Positions 9,622-19,270 of a stretch of 64,000 nucleotides of DNA are shown one piece after another (positions within the stretch are counted from its first letter, which is position 1; each line of letters begins with the position of its first letter). A model generated the notes under the pieces. The model was given only the letters and a program-made list of their open reading frames with translations. It made no database searches and was not told the origin of the DNA. The DNA is from Rhizophagus irregularis (lineage: Eukaryota; Glomeromycota; Glomeromycetes; Glomerales; Glomeraceae): assembly GCF_026210795.1 (NCBI RefSeq), contig NC_089440.1, positions 1,674,001-1,738,000 on the forward strand. Direction: 5' to 3'. The position numbers and the translations under genes were made by a program.

Positions 9622-11420
9622 ATGTCTTCTCAAGATCGTAATAAGCCTGTACAAGAAAAAGAAAGTCATAGACGGAGCTCTCTTATTAAGCATTGGGAAC
9701 CTTCGCAACCGCCTTCGCAATCGCCTTCGCAATCGCCTTCGCAATCGCAATCTCAACCTCAATGGTCACAACAATATTTATCTCAATCATCTCAACTTTT
9801 ACCTTCCTTACGTTCGTCACAGCAACAGTATCCATATCCCTCTCAACGTTTTTCGTCACGGCAACATTCTCCATACCCCTTGTACCCATACCCCTCGTCA
9901 CAACAACAGTCTCCATACCCCTCGTCACAACAACAGTCTCCATACCCCTCGTCACAACAACAGCTTCCATACCCCTCGTATTCCTCACAACACTTGCAGC
10001 ATCCTTCAACACAATTACTTTCTGATGAAGAAATTGGTCTGTATTATTATAATATTCGGTATTTGAAGAAATCTTCAATAACAGAACAATAACTTGTAAC
10101 GTTATTTCTATCATATAGATAATTTACTCGCTACACTATTTCTACAAATCGAGGACATCATGTCCAGAGCCGTTAATCCTGTTTATGTCCGACAATCTAT
10201 TGCAGAACGCTTTGCCATGACGCTCCCTGAACATTTACATGATCAAATCGAGCAGATGATCCACAGAGGCAAGCGTTCTAGTGAAGAACGAAGCCGCACT
10301 TCCTCATCGTCTACACCTATTATGACAACCCCAACTCTCACACGGACGGATTCAATGTAACGAATATGATTTTTTCATATTTATAATCTTATAATCTTCA
10401 TATTAACATAATGTTTTTTAAAATTAGGGATACCTTGGAAGAAATTCCTCTTATAACTCAAAGTAGTACTAGTACTTCTTCTCTTGGTATTGCTATACCT
10501 TCTGTTACATCTTCAACTCTCCCTCGGATGAATCCAATGTAACAAATATATTTTTTTCATATTTATCATCTTGTAATCTTCATATAACAATGTTTTCTTT
10601 AAAAATTAGGGATGATATGGAAGAAGAACTCTTAAGCTCAGGCTTACAGCTGCCAAAATTCTATCTCAAGAATCGAAGATATCCAACATCGATTCGCCCT
10701 TATGCAAATTCTCCTGAAAAGTTCACAGATCGTGATACAAATATATCATATAACCAGAAGAGAATTTCTAATATTATATCGTTGCAAAACTCTATCCCAA
10801 AGTGGTTAAGAATAATAGTGATTAACGAATTAAAATCATTATTCCTAAGAACAAGAAACTTAGATAAAAGCAACAATAATCAAATTATAGAAGATTTCTT
10901 AGCGTCATTGTTACCAACTTTTATGAACGATCATCCTGACATATTACATAATGTAGCAAAAAGTTTTCGTAAAACCTGGTCGTACTGGAGAAATACATTA
11001 TGGGATAACATCAAGCTTAGATACGAAACTTATCAAAAACGTAAAGAAAAAGACGAAAGTCTTGATTTCAAGCCGTACTTAAAAGGTCGTCATATTGAAG
11101 AAATATTCAACCTTTGGTTGAAATTTTCGGACAAGCCGATATCTCAAGAAAACGAAAATTCGCTTAAAAATTTAATTCTTTTTGGATTCCACTGTTTAGA
11201 AATTTATAACAGCGATGCACGCGACCGTTTTTTTACTCACACCGGAAACCTTTATACGGTTAATAATATTTTTAACAATTTATCTGGATATAATATTGGT
11301 TCTTCGATTGATTTATCAAAGTATGAAATTGAAAATAATGATGATGATGATTCAAATTCCAGCTCTGAGGATGAACCAAAGCCGAAATCAAAGAAATCTA
11401 CTAAAAAGCGAAAAAAATAA
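9622..11420 (+). CDS. LFLRT-family protein, intact four-exon member, 524 aa
   Basis: I do not recognise this family; it is the best-preserved copy in a local cluster. Exons are 9622-10036, 10119-10356, 10428-10538 and 10610-11420, with introns of 82, 71 and 71 bp and fully consistent phase. An earlier in-frame ATG exists at 9568. I chose MSSQDRN because the relic at 14974 starts identically. Residues about 30-135 are Ser/Pro/Gln-rich, including a 27 bp repeat coding PYPSSQQQS (9886-9980). Exon 2 is helical (VYVRQSIAERFAMTLPEHL), then Ser/Thr-rich. Exon 4 holds the conserved core: SIPKWLRIIVINELKSLFLRT near residues 317-337 split by predicted helices, a TLWDNIKLRYETYQK segment, DARDRFF near 456, and GYNIGSSIDLSKY. 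It ends in an acidic Asp/Ser patch and a nuclear-localisation-like tail (KPKSKKSTKKRKK). Exon 3 with its intron looks like a duplicate of the end of exon 2 with its intron. A nuclear role is inferred only from the tail. Confidence 0.75.
10327..10612 (+). repeat. Duplicated exon-end plus intron module (period 182 bp)
   Basis: Bases 10327-10430 and 10509-10612 align along their length. Each has an exon end coding a Ser/Thr/Pro-rich run closing in Met (split codon AT|G). Each then has a 71 bp intron starting gtaac and carrying ttttttcatattta, and an exon start at ttag|ggat. Both introns are the same length and phase. This is direct evidence of an internal exon-intron duplication in the gene at 9622-11420. 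Confidence 0.85.
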
Positions 11421-12024
11421 TATATATTATGTAGATTTTTTTCAATTTAAATTTTTAGCGTAGAAAAGTAAAGTATCTGGTCGTGTGTTGAGAGGTTCGT
11501 ATGTAAATTTATAAAACAAATTTTTCTTTTTTTTTTAAAAAAAAAAATTCTATGTAAAAAACCATCATTTTAAAAACCAGGTCAAATGATTATAATTATC
11601 ATTGTTACTACAACAATAATTTTTTTCTTTGTATCTATATATATATATATATATATATTTTTTTACTTTCACAATCTAAAAGAAGACGGGTAGATAGTAT
11701 ATTCTTTATCATTTTTATTTCTATTGTATAACATTATTGCCAAAATAAAACTTCAAATTTGCAACCAAAATTAACGAACATTCATTCACATTCTTTAACT
11801 GAATCGAACACGGCGATATCATTTAGATTTTTTTTGGTACAATTATGAAACATCACGGCGATATCATTTAGATAATTTTTTTACAATTACAAACCGATAT
11901 CACGAAGATATCATGCAGTGTTTTTTTAAAATAAATCAAATCATTTTTATTAGTATATTGGATTTTATAATACAATAATAAAATATTAAATTGAGTTAAT
12001 CGTGAAGGTTATTTTTAAAAACAG
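11421..12024. other. Gene-free AT-rich stretch
   Basis: It contains a (TA)n run near 11636-11660. Three diverged copies of acggcgatatcatttagat lie at about 11810-11920. No coding frame is supported. Confidence 0.6.
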
Positions 12025-12472
12025 CAACAGCAACATCAACATCAACTTCACCAACAACATCTACAACAACATCATCAGCAATATCAACGGCAACAACAAT
12101 CCATTTATAAACCTCAATCACAATATTATCCTGAATTTGGACGTAATTACAGACCATTTCGATTGCAATATCCTTATGAGGATGAACAACTACCTCGTTT
12201 ACAATATTGCCCAGGTGTCCACATTTTGAAGAGGAGACAACAATCTCAATCAACCAGACAAGCAGAAATCATTAATTTGGAAGAGGAGCAATGACGCAGC
12301 ACATGAAAAATTTTTCTCGTTTAATGGAAGCCTCTACGCAGTTAACTGTGATTTTCCAAGTACTTCTGGTTATAACGTCGCGACATCAATAAATTTATCA
12401 AAATACGACGTGATCTTTCAATATGTACTTCCGATGTTGATTCTGACATCACTGATCCATCAAATTACTGAC
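12025..12472 (+). pseudogene. LFLRT-family pseudogene: Gln/His-rich exon joined to C-terminal motif
   Basis: From 12025, just after a good splice-acceptor context (aaaaacag), an open frame of about 89 codons is very rich in Gln and His, then reads LEEEEQ-like acid residues to a stop at 12292-12294. No initiating ATG is visible in this frame. Directly after it, in another frame, comes the family C-terminus. It reads AHEKFFSFNGSLYAV and YNVATSINLSKYDV, matching DRFFTHTGNLYTV and YNIGSSIDLSKYE of 9622-11420. The central core is missing, so this looks like a copy with a large internal deletion. The Gln-rich exon could alternatively be part of an unrelated gene. Confidence 0.55.
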
Positions 12473-12668
12473 TTCCATATTGAACAATTTTTTTTTATAT
12501 TTTCTGCAATATGAATTTAACATTATCACCATATCAATTTGGCATTCAAGATGATATTCAAAAAATGTCCGTTAACTCTTTATTAGGTTGTAAAAATTGA
12601 AAAATATTTCATACAATAAAAGTATAAAAAAAAAAGTTCACCCTGCCACCACGGCCCAGATAAACTTT

Positions 12669-12709
12669 CGAAATTTGCCACTGCTACCAGCAACTCATGG
12701 TAAATTTCG
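12669..12709. repeat. Short inverted repeat
   Basis: cgaaatttgcca and tggtaaatttcg form 12-base arms with one mismatch around a 17-base spacer. No larger element was recognised around it. The rest of 12473-12769 is AT-rich without genes. Confidence 0.5.
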
Positions 12710-12769
12710 TAAGAAAAAAAAATTTCAAAATTTTTTTTTAAAAAAAATAAACTATTTATAAATCAAAAA

Positions 12770-12965
12770 ATTTACAATTTCTTCTGGAGAACGAAACTCT
12801 TCGTTGAACGGCACGACCTCCAGTTCATTTTTACATTCACTACTGTTGTGCCCAGCTTTCCAGCAGCGTATACAATAATTACCCCATTAAAACTGCGATT
12901 TTAAATTGGGGCAACTTTTTACAGAATGGCCAAAATACTTACAAATTTTACAGGCCTCTTTATAC
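12770..12965 (-). mobile_element. Broken gag-like/ORF1-like fragment with two CCHC zinc knuckles (fossil)
   Basis: On the minus strand two segments have the spacing Cys-x2-Cys-x4-His-x4-Cys: CKICKYFGHSVKSC and CIRCWKAGHNSSEC. Paired zinc knuckles of this kind are typical of retroelement Gag or LINE ORF1 proteins, though some cellular RNA-binding proteins also have them. The element is broken and I see no reverse transcriptase or terminal repeats around it, so the family cannot be fixed. Bases 12966-13401 hold no recognisable gene. Confidence 0.45.
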
Positions 12966-13401
12966 TGGATGGTTGTAAGGAATTAGCCAGTTGTTGTTCG
13001 TCATAGATATTAACACATCTCTCGAAGAATATAATATTCTTGGTGAAGAAGGTGTTGACAGGCGGGAGGTAGGGTATAATTTTCGTCGCATTGCTTAAAG
13101 GCTAAAGCCAATAGTGTTACCGTACCGTTTAAATATAATCTCGTGTTACGCCTGTTCAAAATCCGGTTTATTTATTTTTGATTGGACTGATAAGTGACAC
13201 GAAAAGTTTTTTTGTAATTAAGATGTGTAATTATGACGTATAGTGCAATATAATTGGGTTTGTGAAACTTGAGTATGACTAAAAAAAAAATATTTGATTT
13301 CACATGATGATTAACATTAACTGACCAATAAAATTTATCGAATTTTGCATTCGAATTACAATAAGAATGTGGGTTTCGTAAGATTTAGTAAACAAAGAAA
13401 A

Positions 13402-14806
13402 ATGGGTAAGTAAATTTGCTTGCTATTCCTTTCGTCACAAAGGCTGAATTAAAATATTCCTTTCGTCATGAAAGGCTAAATCTTGGTTAAAATAATCGAT
13501 ATTCCTTTTGTCACGAAAGGCTAAAATAAGATTCCTTTCGTCACGAAAGGCTAAAATAAGATTCCTTTCGTCACGAAAGGCTAAAATAAGATTCCTTTCG
13601 TCACGAAAGGCTAAAATAAGATTCCTTTCGTCCCGAAAGGCTAAAATATGTTTCCTTTCATCTTTAACATTCCCATTCCTTTGTTAAAATATGATATTTA
13701 ATATTCCTTTATTGAAATCAAATATATTATATGAAAAAGTATATATCAAGAATGAATCATTTTTCTTTTTTTAATATAAAGTATTAATTTATTATTTTTA
13801 ATTTTATTTAATAATAATATAGGTAAGAAAAGACATGAATGTTGTCGTGATCATAAATTATCAGTTTTCTTCGGTGGTAAGAACACGAAAGAGTTAAAAG
13901 GGATAAAATCGAAAGACGTTAAGGGATGGTTAAAGAATAGATTTTCTTACAATTTTGTACGTATCAGAAAGGATCCTGATTGGGGGTAATGAAATAAAAT
14001 AATTAATATATACAATTTTTAATTAATAATTTAATTAAATGAACATTTGTTATATTTAGGCATGGATTTGTGCACTTCGAAAATGATGATGATAAAACTA
14101 GATTTTACAATTATGTGAGAAACAAAAAATTTATCGGACCTCTAAGTAAAACAATCGTGTTCGCAGAAGCACGTCCAAAAGGAGGAGATGATGATGATTA
14201 TGATGATGATGATGATGATGATGACGACGATGATGATGGACGATCTGTAAGCACTATTATTACATTAATGAAATATAAATTAATGAAGGAATTATTACTT
14301 ATTAAAATTTTTTATAAAAAATTAGAATACACAAAACCAATCACTACAATCCCCGGTACAGCCGCCCCTATCACAACCATCACCACAATCATCACCGTTA
14401 CAACTCCCACCACCACAATCACCACAATCATCACCGGTACAACTCCCACCACCACAATCACCACAACCATCACAATCACAATTACCAGCTTACAATATTT
14501 TTGAAGTCGAAATTAATAGGTATTAATATTAGTTTATTTATATTAATATTAATTGTTTTTATTAATATTTTATTTACTTTTTTTTGGTAAAGCTGTTTAA
14601 TTGTAGATATTTTTATTTTTAATGTGAAAAATCTCTCTGTTGATGTAAATATTAATAATACGAAACTCATATTTGTCAAATTTGAGTACGATTTGCCAAA
14701 AGATCCTGAGGGATCCAATTGCCTATTAAGAGAAGCAGTTTTTCCGGACAAGGAAGTTATTCTAAATCTGGAATTACCCAAAAGGCAAGTTTATATATTA
14801 AATTAG
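13402..14806 (+). CDS. RRM-like RNA-binding protein with Asp tract and Pro/Gln-rich segment, 253 aa
   Basis: Five exons keep a consistent phase: 13402-13405, 13823-13985, 14060-14246, 14326-14519 and 14593-14806 (762 nt). The first coding exon is only ATGG, followed by a perfect donor (gtaagt) and a 417 bp intron filled by a minisatellite. No ATG lies upstream in frame in exon 2, so this start is required. Residues about 13-95 look like an RNA-recognition motif: RNP2-like LSVFFGG at 14-20 and RNP1-like WGHGFVHF at 55-62, the latter split by intron 2. A long Asp tract follows, then a Ser/Pro/Gln-rich stretch. The C-terminal part (VDIFIFNVKN, FVKFEYDLPKDPEGSNC) is of unknown type. RRM proteins bind single-stranded RNA; the target here is unknown. 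The last acceptor (14592) is inferred from phase, so the C-terminus is less sure. Its stop is 168 bp upstream of the decayed family copy at 14974. Confidence 0.6.
13418..13680. repeat. 30 bp palindromic minisatellite within an intron
   Basis: The unit attcctttcgtcacgaaagg plus ctaaaataag is repeated exactly or nearly so at least five times from about 13500, with older variants from 13418 and towards 13680. The core cctttcgtcacgaaagg is an inverted repeat with 8-base arms and a one-base centre. The array lies in intron 1 of the RRM-like gene. Confidence 0.9.
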
Positions 14807-14940
14807 TAAAATTGTAATTTAATTTATAATTTAAAAACTAATAATTAATTTTTTTCACGCAAAAAAAAAGGGATAAAAAAAATTTTTTTTTTTATTCAAT
14901 TAATTATTTTTTTTTTTTTTTATATTTAGATATTTGTTTT

Positions 14941-14964
14941 TTTTTTGACTTGCATTTTTTAACT
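14941..14964 (+). promoter_or_regulatory. Upstream block shared with the gene at 9622
   Basis: The same ttttttgac...cattttttaact block as at 9577-9600 lies 10 bp before the ATG at 14974. It marks the two genes as duplicates beyond their coding parts. Confidence 0.4.
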
Positions 14965-14973
14965 ATCATTAAA

Positions 14974-16327
14974 ATGTCTTCTCAAGATTTTGATAAAGAA
15001 CAAGGAATTCGTAAAAAAGGCTCGCTTATTAAACATTGGCAGCCATCGCAACCGCAATATCAACAACCTCAGTCTCAACAACCGCAACAATCTCAACCCC
15101 AAACTCTATTTCAGTGGCCGCGACAACCTCAACAATTTCAACAATCTCAACCTCAACAATTTCAATGGCCGCAACCACCTCAATCTCAATGGCCTCAACA
15201 ACCTCAACAACCTCAACAACCTTCAATGGTCGCAACAACTTCAACAATCTCAACCTTAATGGTCGCAACACCTCAATAGCTATAAGAGTATCAATCGTCG
15301 CCGCTACCTCAATCATCGCTCTATCGTCTATCATCGCCTCAAATTGGTCAAGAAGAAATAGGTGACTTATAGTTGATATTCAGTATTCTTTCTTTTTATG
15401 ATATGAATAATTCACTTACCTTGATATCTATCTAATAATTGTAGACGAAATGTTAAAAAAGAAAGAATTGAGAACATAACGAGTAAAGCGTCAGATCATC
15501 TTGCAATTAAGTAGTCGGTTTGGGCTTGTTTTCCTGAATACGTCAATATGGTTGCCGGAAGGCAATATAAGAAAAGCCAAAGTCCTATATTATCAACAAC
15601 TCCGATGGAATCTTCTCCGGCTAGTTCTCCATATTGTTCTCCGCGTTTGGAAAATGCACAAACACGTACTCCCAAGGTAAATATATTTACGTATCATTAT
15701 AATAAATCTGTAATATTTATAATTCATATATTTCGAACCTATTTTAATTTTTATTATAGAGACGAATTTGAACAACTACTATTAATTAATAATTGGAGTT
15801 ACTTTGTTAAAGACCGTCACTCCAGAAGTCCTTCCCAAGAGCAAAGATCTAGTGAATAAAGTCAGAAATAGATGAGCGAATTATTAGAAAGCAACGTTAT
15901 AGTTCCCTCCCAAATGGGGATCAAACATCATATACGTTGAATTAAGAGCATTATTTCTTCGTACAGCATCTTGACCATTCTGCTAGGAATTTAAGAGGAG
16001 TGAATTGTGGCCGAATATAGGTAGCGCGTATCAAAATAGTAGTAGTATTGGCGCTAATTTTCGCAATCTTCCCCTTGAAGTTTTGGCTATATTTCGTCAG
16101 TGGTTAACGTGTGTTTCAAATGAATTACCTGAAGAAATGAAAAAAGCTCTTCGAAATGTTGTTGGATTATATGTTTAATTAAAAAAAAGACGATAAGACA
16201 GCTCGTAGCTGAAAAAATAAATGTTGCAAGATCATTGGACTTATCTCGCTATTACATAGGCGCTGACGTTCCGTTGATAATGAAGAGAGTAGTAATGATG
16301 AAAGAAAATCACGATTGCGAAATAAGG
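14974..16327 (+). pseudogene. LFLRT-family pseudogene, near full-length but decayed
   Basis: It begins MSSQDFDKEQG and carries GSLIKHWQPSQ, close to the MSSQDRN and SSLIKHWEPSQ of 9622-11420. A Pro/Gln/Ser/Trp-rich repetitive region follows. The first donor (GAAATAG|gtgact) is conserved in position and phase with the intact gene. The remaining domains appear in order but in different frames: a Ser/Pro-rich segment (15548-15680), EFEQLLLINNWSYFVKD (about 15765), YVELRALFLRTAS (about 15930), a helical segment LPLEVLAIFRQWLTCVSN (about 16070) and ARSLDLSRYYIGADV (about 16230). Stops and frame changes are spread along it, so it is a pseudogene unless heavily alternatively spliced. Confidence 0.7.
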
Positions 16328-16883
16328 TATATTGTGTATTATATGTTTTTATTATTATATATATTTATACACGTGGAATTATCAGTTTTCACATCGTAAC
16401 AATTTTTTAATATCTATAATTTTTCTGAAAAATCTTTTTTGAACGTAGGAGGGAAAGCAAAAAAAAAAACCATGGGGATGTCTTCGTGATATACCGCTTC
16501 GATATTAGCGATATCAAGATTTTTTTTGATTAATTGTAGGTTTGTATCACGTGAAGTTCAATATTCAAGGAAATTTTGTAATATACCACATGATGCTTTT
16601 AGTAATAAAATAAACAAAAGTCTAATTTTTTGCAAATTAATTTTTTTTGTTATAATTAAGGATGACGGTTATGATATTGCGAACATTACGAATTATGATG
16701 TCTAAATTTTCGCAATTTCGCAACCGCATTTATTCTGCAACGTTACAATTATTCCGCAATACCATAATTAATCACAGTTAATTTGCAATATCGTGATTAA
16801 TTAAACTGGAGGTAATCACCAAATAAAAGCAAAGACAAAATTACGAACATACATCAATTCAAAATTTTAACAAAAAAAACAAC
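16328..16883. other. Gene-free AT-rich stretch
   Basis: No open frame or repeat of note. A few gatatc-type words near 16490-16510 resemble those of the later tandem array. Confidence 0.5.
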
Positions 16884-17560
16884 AAATTGGAAAAGAGATA
16901 TTTTGATGCTATTGACCGTTCGGTTACTAAAGCTTTTGATATGAGTATTGAGTAGCATCCCATTTAGTGTTATTGAAAACCTTGGTTTATTGATATGATT
17001 AAAACTTTACAACCAGCGTACAACCTACTACCAACTCGACAAATTTTAAGTGGAACGTTATTACAAGCTGAATTGGCTCGTGTAAATTTACGAATCTATA
17101 ATGAATTAGCTAAGGAAACTAATTGTACGATTGGTAAATTTCATTATTATTTCTTTATTAATATTCTGATTTTAATTTTGTTTCTTCTATTTGTTATCTA
17201 TTCTAAGATTCACATGATCATTTTATCAGCTCTATGGGACCACACCGCCGAATTATCTCTCAAAATCATCCATCAATTCTCGATATACGGTGCATTGCGC
17301 GCTGCGTTAATTTAATCAGTTCTGACATGATTAAATGCGCAAATGTAATCTCACAAGATTTTTCAAAAATTCGGCTATAGGCGCGGCATTACTTAAAGCG
17401 CTATTCAATTAAAAAATATACAAGGAGGAGGTCTAAAATCGTACGTGGAGACAAGGTGGATGACGGTGTATGAATGCACAAGCTCAATCTGGCGTTAAAA
17501 GATGCTTTGCAACATTGTATTCTCTAAGTCTATTAAGAAGAAGTTACTTTTTGAGATAAC
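16884..17560 (+). mobile_element. hAT-type transposase relic (DUF659/RNase H-like core)
   Basis: Segments in order resemble the transposase core of hAT elements common in these fungi. They are IPFSVIENL (about 16960), MIKTLQPAYNLLPTRQILSG (16995), ELARVNLRIYNELAKETNCT (about 17070), HPSILDIRCIARCVNLI (about 17260) and a GGGLKSYVETRWMTVYEC-like segment (about 17430). They lie in different frames with stops between them, and a non-coding stretch interrupts the TNCTIG region, so the copy is dead. No terminal inverted repeats or target duplication were found; the ends are therefore approximate. Confidence 0.7.
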
Positions 17561-17859
17561 TAATGTATATTACTTAAAAATATTACTTAATTGAATTCTA
17601 GATAATCGCAAATAAAATCAATATTGAGAAATCATGGATTTTTTGACGATATTCGTATGTTTTAAGGATGCAATGTTAAAATTAGAAGGTAAAACGCAAC
17701 TCTATCAGTAATAGCTTCTCAAAATCGCATAAAATATCAGAATTTTATTTTATTAATATGACAGCACGTTATACATTTAAAAGTTTTTTATTAATTTGTA
17801 AAAAAATAAAGTTTAATATTTACGGTATTGCGGATGAGTTGCGATACCACAAATGAGTT

Positions 17860-18530
17860 GCGGCAATGAAGTGACAATATCAAATCAATATCGTAAATAC
17901 TTTTTTTTTTTTATTTGAAATTACCGACATCGTAATGATATCAAGACTGTGCCGATTAGATATTTTTGAATAGATATTGTCATGATATCTCGGCGATAAA
18001 TTGGGGGATGAAGTGACGATATCAAATCAATATCGCAAATACTACATCTTTTTTTTTGAAATTACTGACATCGTAATGATATCAAGACTGTGCCGATTTG
18101 ATATTCTTTTGAATAGATATCGTCACGATATTTTCGCGATAAATTATGGTGATAATGTGACGATATCATATCAATATCGTAAATACATCTTTTTTCTCCC
18201 TGAAATTAACAATATCGTAACGATATCAAGACTATACCGATCAGATATTCTTTTAAATAAATGTTGTCCCGATATTTTCGCGATAAATTATGGTGATGAA
18301 GTGACGATATCAAATCAATATCGAAAATACTACATCTTTTTTTTTGAAATTACTGACATCGTAATGATATCAAGACTGTGCCGATTTGATATTCTTTTAA
18401 ATAGATATCGCCACGATATTTTCGCGATAAATTATGGTGATGAAGTAACGATATCGAATCAACATTATAACAATATCATCACGGAAATTGATACCATTAT
18501 GACATGAAATTTATATCGTATCCATATCAA
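17860..18530. repeat. 144 bp tandem repeat, about 4.6 copies
   Basis: gatgaagtgacgatatcaaa recurs near 17864, 18006, 18149, 18293 and 18437. Each unit contains several gatatc palindromes and a tttttttt...gaaattactgacatcg block. A long open frame at 18001-18507 is a by-product of the unit length being divisible by three. The stretch 17561-17859 before it has no gene. Confidence 0.9.
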
Positions 18531-18549
18531 TTCAACATCGCTCAAATTT

Positions 18550-19270
18550 TCAAGGTTTCTGTAAAGTATTAATAACGTTTCTGGTTTTCTTTTTGTAGGA
18601 TTTCTGAATGAATATTACAACCTGGCTTTGGAAATAAACCATTGAAGGTGGGATTTATTTTATTTTTTTTTTAAAAAAAAAAAATACTTTAAAAAATGGT
18701 ATTAACGTTTCTGGTTTTCTTTTTGTAGGATTTCCAGACGAATATTATGATTCAGCTTTAGAAATAAACTATTGAAAGTAAAGTTTATTTCATTTTTTTT
18801 TTTAAAAAAAATACTTTAAGAAACGTTATTAATAACATTTCTGGTTTTCTTTTTGTAAGATTTCTGAATGAATATTACAACCCGGCTTTGGAAATAAACC
18901 ATTGAAGGTGAGGTTTATTTCATTTTTTTTTTAAAAAAAAAAATACTTTAAAAAACGTTATTAACGTTTCTGATTTTCTTTTTGTAGAATTTCCAGACGA
19001 ATATTATGATCCAGCTTTAGAAATAAACCATTGAAGGTGAGGTTTATTTCATTTTTTTTTTAAAAAAAAAATTTCTTTAAAAAACATTATTAACATTTCT
19101 GGTTTTCTTTTTGTAAGATTTCTGGACAAGTATTACGAACCACCTCTAGGCTTTGGAAATAAACTATTAAAGGTGAAATTGTTTATTTTGTTTTATTTTA
19201 TTTTTTTTTTAAGAAAATTCTTTAAGAAATGTTATTAACGTTTCTGGTTTTTTTTTTAGGATTTTCACTT
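18550..19270 (+). repeat. 130 bp tandem repeat with splice-like signals, six copies
   Basis: cgtttctggttttctttttg recurs near 18575, 18706, 18836, 18965, 19094 and 19239. Each unit has a pyrimidine tract ending in tag or aag, then about 55 bp reading like gaatattacaacctggcttt plus ggaaataaaccattgaag, then gtgagg or gtaaag. That is the layout of an internal exon with acceptor and donor. Only the fifth unit is fully open in one frame (DKYYEPPLGFGNKLLK). Confidence 0.8.

Noticed and set aside
9686-10114. Minus-strand and alternative plus-strand frames over the Ser/Pro/Gln region
   Set aside because: They are shadows of the repetitive first exon of 9622-11420 and do not respect its introns.
13418-13680. 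CRISPR-like array
   Set aside because: The 30 bp units are contiguous without unique spacers and sit in a eukaryotic intron; it is a minisatellite.
15029-15365. Several overlapping frames on both strands rich in Ile/Val/Thr or Asn/Leu
   Set aside because: Low-complexity shadows of the Pro/Gln-rich exon of the 14974 relic.
18001-18507. 168-codon open frame on the plus strand
   Set aside because: It lies wholly in a 144 bp tandem repeat whose length is divisible by three; the protein is just the repeat translated.
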